This document shows, one piece after another, positions 59,361 to 64,000 of a DNA stretch of 64,000 bases. Source of the DNA: Polytrichum commune. Lineage: Eukaryota > Streptophyta > Polytrichopsida > Polytrichales > Polytrichaceae. A program made the translations under genes and the position numbers. The DNA lies in NCBI GenBank assembly GCA_950295325.1, contig OX485809.1, positions 28,968,144-29,032,143 of the forward strand. The letters run 5' to 3'. The number at the start of each line of letters is the position of its first letter. Within the stretch, counting starts at the first letter, position 1. Below the pieces are notes generated by a model. The model made no database searches. It was not told where the DNA came from and saw nothing but the letters and a program-made list of their open reading frames with translations.

Positions 59361-62300
59361 TCAGTCATGCGGTGGTAGCCTTCGTCGGTAGATCGGTGGC
59401 GACAACATCGCAAGCAAAACCTCATTCCATGTGTCAGGAACGCCGGGCATGCACCAGTGCAGGCAATCCTGGCGGACGTGTGGGCCGCCGAACTTGGAAA
59501 CATGAGCTTCCCCTCGGACAAGAGATAAGGAGGTGATGTTCAAGAGCTTCACATTGGTTCCAAATGTAGCCCTCTCAGCAAGGGGATCAATTGGGTTCCC
59601 CTCCACCGGGACATTTTTTTCAAACCTGCTGCTGTCGCAGGTGCCTCCGGTGTTCCAATCCCCGTTGCGGAAATGCCTGGGCGAAAGCGTCCTGTAGAAG
59701 GCTTGCTTTTGAGTACCTGCGATTCGTCGGCTCAGCCACTGGACGACGGCATGCACGGTTTGATTGTACGCATTTGACACGAGGAAGAGTGGATCCTTTT
59801 CGTGGACGCGCGCGCCGTCGTAGTAAAAGTTGAATTTGTTTTCAACCATCTTGCCTCTGTTCCAGTGATGCCCCGAGTTGAGGACGACAATGTCCACCTG
59901 GTCGATCGAGTCGAGGAGGAACTGCACCGGGCGGTCCAAGTGTAGTGCGTTGTGTGTGCTGTTGAGCACTTCCACGTTGGCGAGCGTGGAGCTCCACACG
60001 AAGATCAACGTTGCGTTCGCTTCGGAGAATCGATACGCAATCCCTGCCGGTCTGCGCTGCCCGCGGGGGGTGAAGAAACCGTACTCGGATCCCACGTCGT
60101 GGATTAGGGTTTCGTTCCTGCCTCCGGTGATCATGCACATCAATGACATGAGTTGCTGCCGCCCTAACGAATCCCCAACAAATGCCATCACTTTGTTCCG
60201 CAACCTGGTTCACCAGCCCCATATTAGAAACAATAAGAAACTTAAAATTCAGTCAGACGCTGGAACAACTACCGATTTTCCACTCCCAACCTCAAAACTC
60301 CTAAGCAGGGCACCAAGACAACCTTTCACTTCCTCACATGGCATGGGTGACACCACACACACATTCTCAACGTGAAAAAAAGGATAAGAGTGTAGGTGAA
60401 AGAGGGTGAGGGCACACACATGTTGAGAAAGGTCCGACCGTCAAACTCCGGCAAATCGCAGCCTGACGGTTGCCACCTAAATTTTTCATAAGATAAATCG
60501 GGCCGTCCATTTAAGCTACATGAGAAAGATGCAATCCACATCTTGCATTCGCGGCCCGAATAGAGTGGGCGGCTGTCGTCCAGCACCCACTCTCCTACAG
60601 AATAATCGCACATCGGAGATTCTTCTTCGCTCAATCCCACCTCAGCAAACTCCAATTCATCCGAGGTAAACTCCGACTCATCGCTTTTCATCTCATTCGC
60701 CCCACTCTCTGCTGCTGATGATTTGGCCTCTATTCCTTTCTCCGACCTTGCAGTCTCATACAACTCAATCTCGCTCCCAACAAAGGTATAGACGACATTT
60801 TTCTCAGATTTGGTGTCGCCTTGAGAGATGTAGCCTGGTTCCAACCCATCTCTTGTTTTCAGATACGTCTCCTCCAACTGTGTCTTCTCAGTCTCATTCA
60901 ACAAGATCACGCCACCCTCCGAATTTGATCTCGACCCACTCTCTCTTGACACCCGCAAGTCTGGTACCACCAATTTCCAAGACGATCATAGACTGTTAGC
61001 TGCTTGTAAATCCCCAGTAAATGCATTCACCATAGCCAGGATTCAACTTGCCAGAATTTTGGACCATCTGACAGACACTGCCAAGGTTGAAAGAGAGCAC
61101 ATTCCTTTACTTTTAAGACCATCTGTACAACTGTTTGTCCACAGACTATTAGCTGTTTGCTAATCCTCGGTGAATGCATACACCATAGACTGGATTCAAT
61201 TTTCCAGAATTTTGGACCATGTGACAGACACTGCCAAGATTGAAAGAGAGCATATTCCTTCACTTTTAAGACCACCTGTACAACTGTTTGTCCACAGACT
61301 TTTAGCTGTTTGCAAGTTCCCAGCGAATGCACTCACCATAGCCTGTATTCAATTGGCCAGAATATCGGACCATTTCACAGACACTGCCGAGCTTGAAAGA
61401 GGATAGTCCTTTATAAATTAACTGTTTGTTCACAGACCATCCGCTGTTTGCATATCCCCAGTAAATGCATTCACCATAGCCTAGATTCAATTTTCCAGAA
61501 CTTCGAACCGTGTGACAGACACTGCCAAGATTGAAAGACAGGGCTTCACTTTAAGACCATCTGTACAACTGTTTGTCCACTCAAATTTTCAATAATGCAT
61601 CTACACCAAAAATGGCAGCAGTAGAAAGACCTAAATTTTGCGTCCTCAACAGTGTGGAAAAAATATACCTTCTCTTGTCACAAACAATTGATCTGGAAGC
61701 GGCTTCCGCTTCGGCCTCTCAATTGTCACTCCTGCCCAACAAATTGGTGGAGGAGAGGTGAGTTCACATCTTGAAGTCTCTCGAAGGGATTACAGAAAGG
61801 ACCAACACACAACATGCACCAACCCGGGTCTAACCTAAAATTGGAATCCGACCCGATCAGTTATGACCTCCGACAAATGTGGAATCACGAAACTGACGAC
61901 ACATTTAGGGACAGCTCCCCTAACTGAATTTCAGCTGCACTGATACCACATCGTGCTATGGATGAACTGGGTAGATTAGAGGAACACAAACAGAGAGTAT
62001 GAAGTTTACTTTTTTCAAACCGAGAGAACTCGAAGATGTTCCCTCTCACAAGCTGCTCATCGTCGTCGAATGCTGGCTCTGCAACCCCACCGAACACCAT
62101 CACACCTCAATCCACATGGTTTTTCGCAATCTCTCTTTTCGCTTTCAAGGTTTTCGTGGGTTTTCGTGTTTTCGGGGAGTGGAGTACAGAGAGAGAAAAG
62201 TGGCTGTGAGGACTGTTAGAGCTCTGGTAACCCCCCAAAAAAAAAACACCAAATCCAATCTTGGGGAAAAAAACCAACGTGGGGGCAGACAAAATGCTTG

Positions 62301-62994
62301 GCAAGGAATATGTAAGAAAGGCGCTGACTTTTTGCACTCTTCACATCAACAACTTCCAAAAAGATTAAATTGCAAGCCACAACCACATGACCCTCTCAAT
62401 TCCCGCCCTCTTCATTCTTTCCTCTTTTTCCGCACTCTTCTCCCAATTGTCAAACTTTCCATCTTTCTGTATCTGACTGAAACTGTACATAAAACGGACG
62501 ATCAAAAGGGGAAAAAGACTCTTCATTTGGGAGGCAATCGTCGGGCTCGGCGGACGACGACGCCGGCTAGGATCTCCTAGCCTGGCAACAAACTTCCTCA
62601 CAACAAAGCTCGCCTTCACTCTGACTACCGAGCAACTATGACATTGTCACACGTAGTCATCCAGCTGCAGGTATCAAGCAGGTAGCCAGCCACACACAGA
62701 ACACAACAGATCAGCTGGCTCAATTCCTTCGTTCGTCCGTCCTGTAGGATGGAGGGAGGGGAAAGGTTGAAACCGCTTACGTCCGGGGAGGATGCGGGTC
62801 GTGTGTTTGCGGGGATCCAGCAAGAAGGCACTCAAGGGTGAAGTCTCCCAGCCGATGACGAGTACAACACTTGTCACCATAGCCCCCAATAACAGCACTG
62901 TCATCTTCACCCTGCTCTTCACCCCTGACGCTCCACCTCCACCTCCACCACCGCCCTTGCCCATCCCCACACCTCCCCGCCCATGCCCCTCCAT
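59361..62994 (-). CDS. Trichome-birefringence-like (TBL/PMR5-DUF231) polysaccharide O-acetyltransferase, complete, 3 exons
   Basis: Exons on the minus strand: 62994-62781, 60960-60420, 60204-59361. Donors are GTAAGC and GTGTGT, acceptors ACCAG and ACCAG, and all phases agree, giving 532 residues. TBL proteins are Golgi type II membrane enzymes that transfer acetyl groups to cell-wall polysaccharides. Features: a glycine-rich cytosolic tail (1-25), one membrane anchor (about 31-50), a long low-conservation acidic stem (~75-185), the PMR5N domain with CDYSVGEWV (189-197) and FRWQPSGCDLPEFDG (232-246), the GDS motif (262-264, Ser264 nucleophile) and the DCLH motif (Asp498, His501) followed by WCMPGVPDTWNEVL. 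The catalytic triad is complete. Wording such as GDSLGRQQ, LDRP, NSGHHWNRGK and YRTLSPRHF places it near Arabidopsis TBL14-TBL16. The exact polysaccharide is unknown. The exon 2 acceptor has a poor pyrimidine tract, so that join is slightly less certain. Confidence 0.92.
60991..61580. repeat. Four tandem ~150-bp repeats inside TBL intron 1
   Basis: Units start near 60991, 61144, 61297 and 61435, each beginning GAC.RTTAGCTGYTTGC-like. Each contains AATGCATTCACCATAGCC, TCCAGAATTTTGGACC and ACAGACACTGCCAAG, and most end CAACTGTTTGTCCACA. The array starts only 30 bp from exon 2's acceptor. Both strands show short open frames that repeat with the unit; these are taken as non-coding. Confidence 0.9.
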
Positions 62995-63460
62995 ATTCCC
63001 AACCTCACTAATCGCACCAATCTCGAACAGTACCCCTATCCAATATCCTCAACCGCCACTCACCACCACCTTGCCTCGCCTCGCCTCGCTCCACGCCAAG
63101 CTACCTTACAACACAACTCCAGCCAACACATCTCACTCACATTGCTCATCCCCCCCGCCCACACCCTCAACCTCAACCAATCTCGGACGCCACTCACCAC
63201 CATCCTCAACCGTCACTCACCACCACCTCACTTCACCCTCCCAACAAGCTACTTGCTTACTTACACCACCGCAGTCAACATCCTCATCATCACTCACATT
63301 GCTCCCGGCCCATGCCCCTCCACATTCCCAACCTCCGCCAACACTACTATCCTCAACCGTCACTCACCAAGCTACTTACTTACACCACCGCAGCCAACAT
63401 CATCATCATCACCCCACTCACATTGTCGGCCCTTCGAGATTCACTCCCGCTAACGCCATG
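62995..63460. repeat. C/A-rich, internally repeated 5' flank of the TBL gene
   Basis: Built of phrases CCGTCACTCACCACCACCTC, CCCATGCCCCTCCA.ATTCC (at about 62980 and 63311) and GCTACTTRCTTACACCACCG (near 63250 and 63370). On the minus strand it is a G/T-rich leader or promoter upstream of the start codon. Long plus-strand frames here are Pro/Ser/Thr/His-rich low complexity. Confidence 0.65.
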
Positions 63461-63929
63461 AGCACTAGTAGAGACGATCTCGCCCACCACCCAACTGCTG
63501 CTGCAACGCCAATCTCCACATCATCATCCGCCCCCTGGCTCCCATCGGAGCCAAGCAATGCAATGCAGTGCAATGCAATGCGGGCAGCTAGCTACTACTT
63601 ATAGCTACTACTCACAGCTGACTCCGTCCCAGCAGCAGTCTTGTCGGGGGGCATGCCATCACGAGACAGGACGCGGATGTGGGAGCTACCGAGCGGAGTT
63701 AAGAAGTTTGATCAACATAGCTGAGTGACGGTGGAGATCAGGGAGGTCGAGTGTGGGAGATGCCTGCCTGCTTGCTGGGGAAGTTGTGATGATAATGATG
63801 ATGGGTTTGGGGGAGGAGAGATCGGGAAGCGAGGGAAGCATGAATGCACCCGCAGCCGTAGCATAGCTTAAGCAGCGATGGAGTGGAGTGGAGATTTGGT
63901 TTGGGCACGAAGACACCTGCGTGCATTCA
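63461..63929. other. Promoter-side interval between TBL and the right edge
   Basis: GC-richer than average. Direct words ATGCAATGCAGTGCAATGCAA lie near 63560-63580, and a GATGATAATGATGATG run lies near 63788. It may be a shared promoter if the edge frame is real. Confidence 0.4.
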
Positions 63930-64000
63930 ATGGCGGCCCGGTGTCTCCTCCGAAAAGTCGGCCTCCTGATGGCTGGCTATGGCGTGGATGGTTATCCGCT
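63930..64000 (+). CDS. Possible start of a divergent gene at the right edge
   Basis: An ATG at 63930 opens a frame that runs to the window end (23 codons: MAARCLLRKVGLLMAGYGVD and on). It starts with a basic, leucine-rich stretch that could be an organelle-targeting or signal sequence. It would be divergent from the TBL gene. It is far too short to assign and could be chance. Confidence 0.18.
   Translation, partial: MAARCLLRKVGLLMAGYGVDGYP

Noticed and set aside
59878..60375. 165-codon plus-strand frame
   Set aside because: Antisense shadow of TBL exon 3 and intron 2. No family resemblance.
60991..61580. CRISPR-like array or repeat protein
   Set aside because: Plant intron. Units are ~150 bp, contiguous and diverged, with no repeat-spacer alternation, and frames are broken between units.
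61999..62580. 193-codon plus-strand frame
   Set aside because: Lies in TBL intron 1, contains an A-run and basic low-complexity text, no domain.
62792..63604. 270-codon plus-strand frame
   Set aside because: Pro/Ser/Thr/His low complexity from C/A-rich repeats, and antisense to TBL exon 1 and its promoter. No domain.

Overview
The window is nuclear DNA of a land plant. The genes have GT-AG introns, plant-specific families are present (a TBL/PMR5-type O-acetyltransferase, a plant-type GDSL esterase, a Bet v 1/PR-10 protein), and scattered short runs resemble the plant telomere unit TTTAGGG. Genes are sparse. Old Ty1/copia and chromovirus-type Ty3/gypsy elements and many small non-autonomous elements fill the gaps. 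A large-genome vascular plant, perhaps seed-free or a gymnosperm, fits this, but the sequence does not fix the species.

Layout: (1) 272-1436, minus: first three exons of a GDSL esterase/lipase that runs off the left edge. (2) 2.2-10.3 kb: a ~155 bp tandem repeat, two related SINE-like insertions with target-site duplications, a TIR transposon carrying a nested MITE, a second copy of that MITE, a CACTA-ended MITE and a 158 bp fold-back. (3) 13028-14132, minus: complete two-exon PR-10-like gene with tandem repeats at its 3' side. (4) 14-22 kb: mostly featureless, AT-rich DNA with a minisatellite at 18.7 kb. (5) 22-28 kb: decayed Ty1/copia element with repeat fragments in its 5' part. (6) 28-45 kb: gene-poor DNA with MITEs, a tRNA-derived SINE, G/T-rich low complexity, hairpins and a block rich in AACCGGTT palindromes. 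A ~285 bp tandem array lies just upstream of the next gene. (7) 45328-48528, plus: complete eight-exon PP2C phosphatase gene. (8) 51-55.4 kb, minus: decayed chromovirus Ty3/gypsy element. (9) 56.39-56.51 kb, plus: an isolated exon of a D-aminoacyl-tRNA deacylase gene, apparently a relic. (10) 57.2-59.3 kb: two MITEs and a direct duplication. (11) 59361-62994, minus: complete three-exon TBL gene whose first intron holds four ~150 bp tandem repeats.

The four genes belong to unrelated pathways: lipid or ester hydrolysis, ligand binding/defence, protein dephosphorylation and cell-wall polysaccharide acetylation. Nothing suggests that they act as a cluster. All exon joins were derived by hand from splice sites, reading phase and family alignment from memory.

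I found no convincing new multi-gene system. The most informative observations are the nested MITE with a paralogous empty site, the stray DTD exon with both splice sites kept, the fold-back structures and the local tandem amplifications beside genes.
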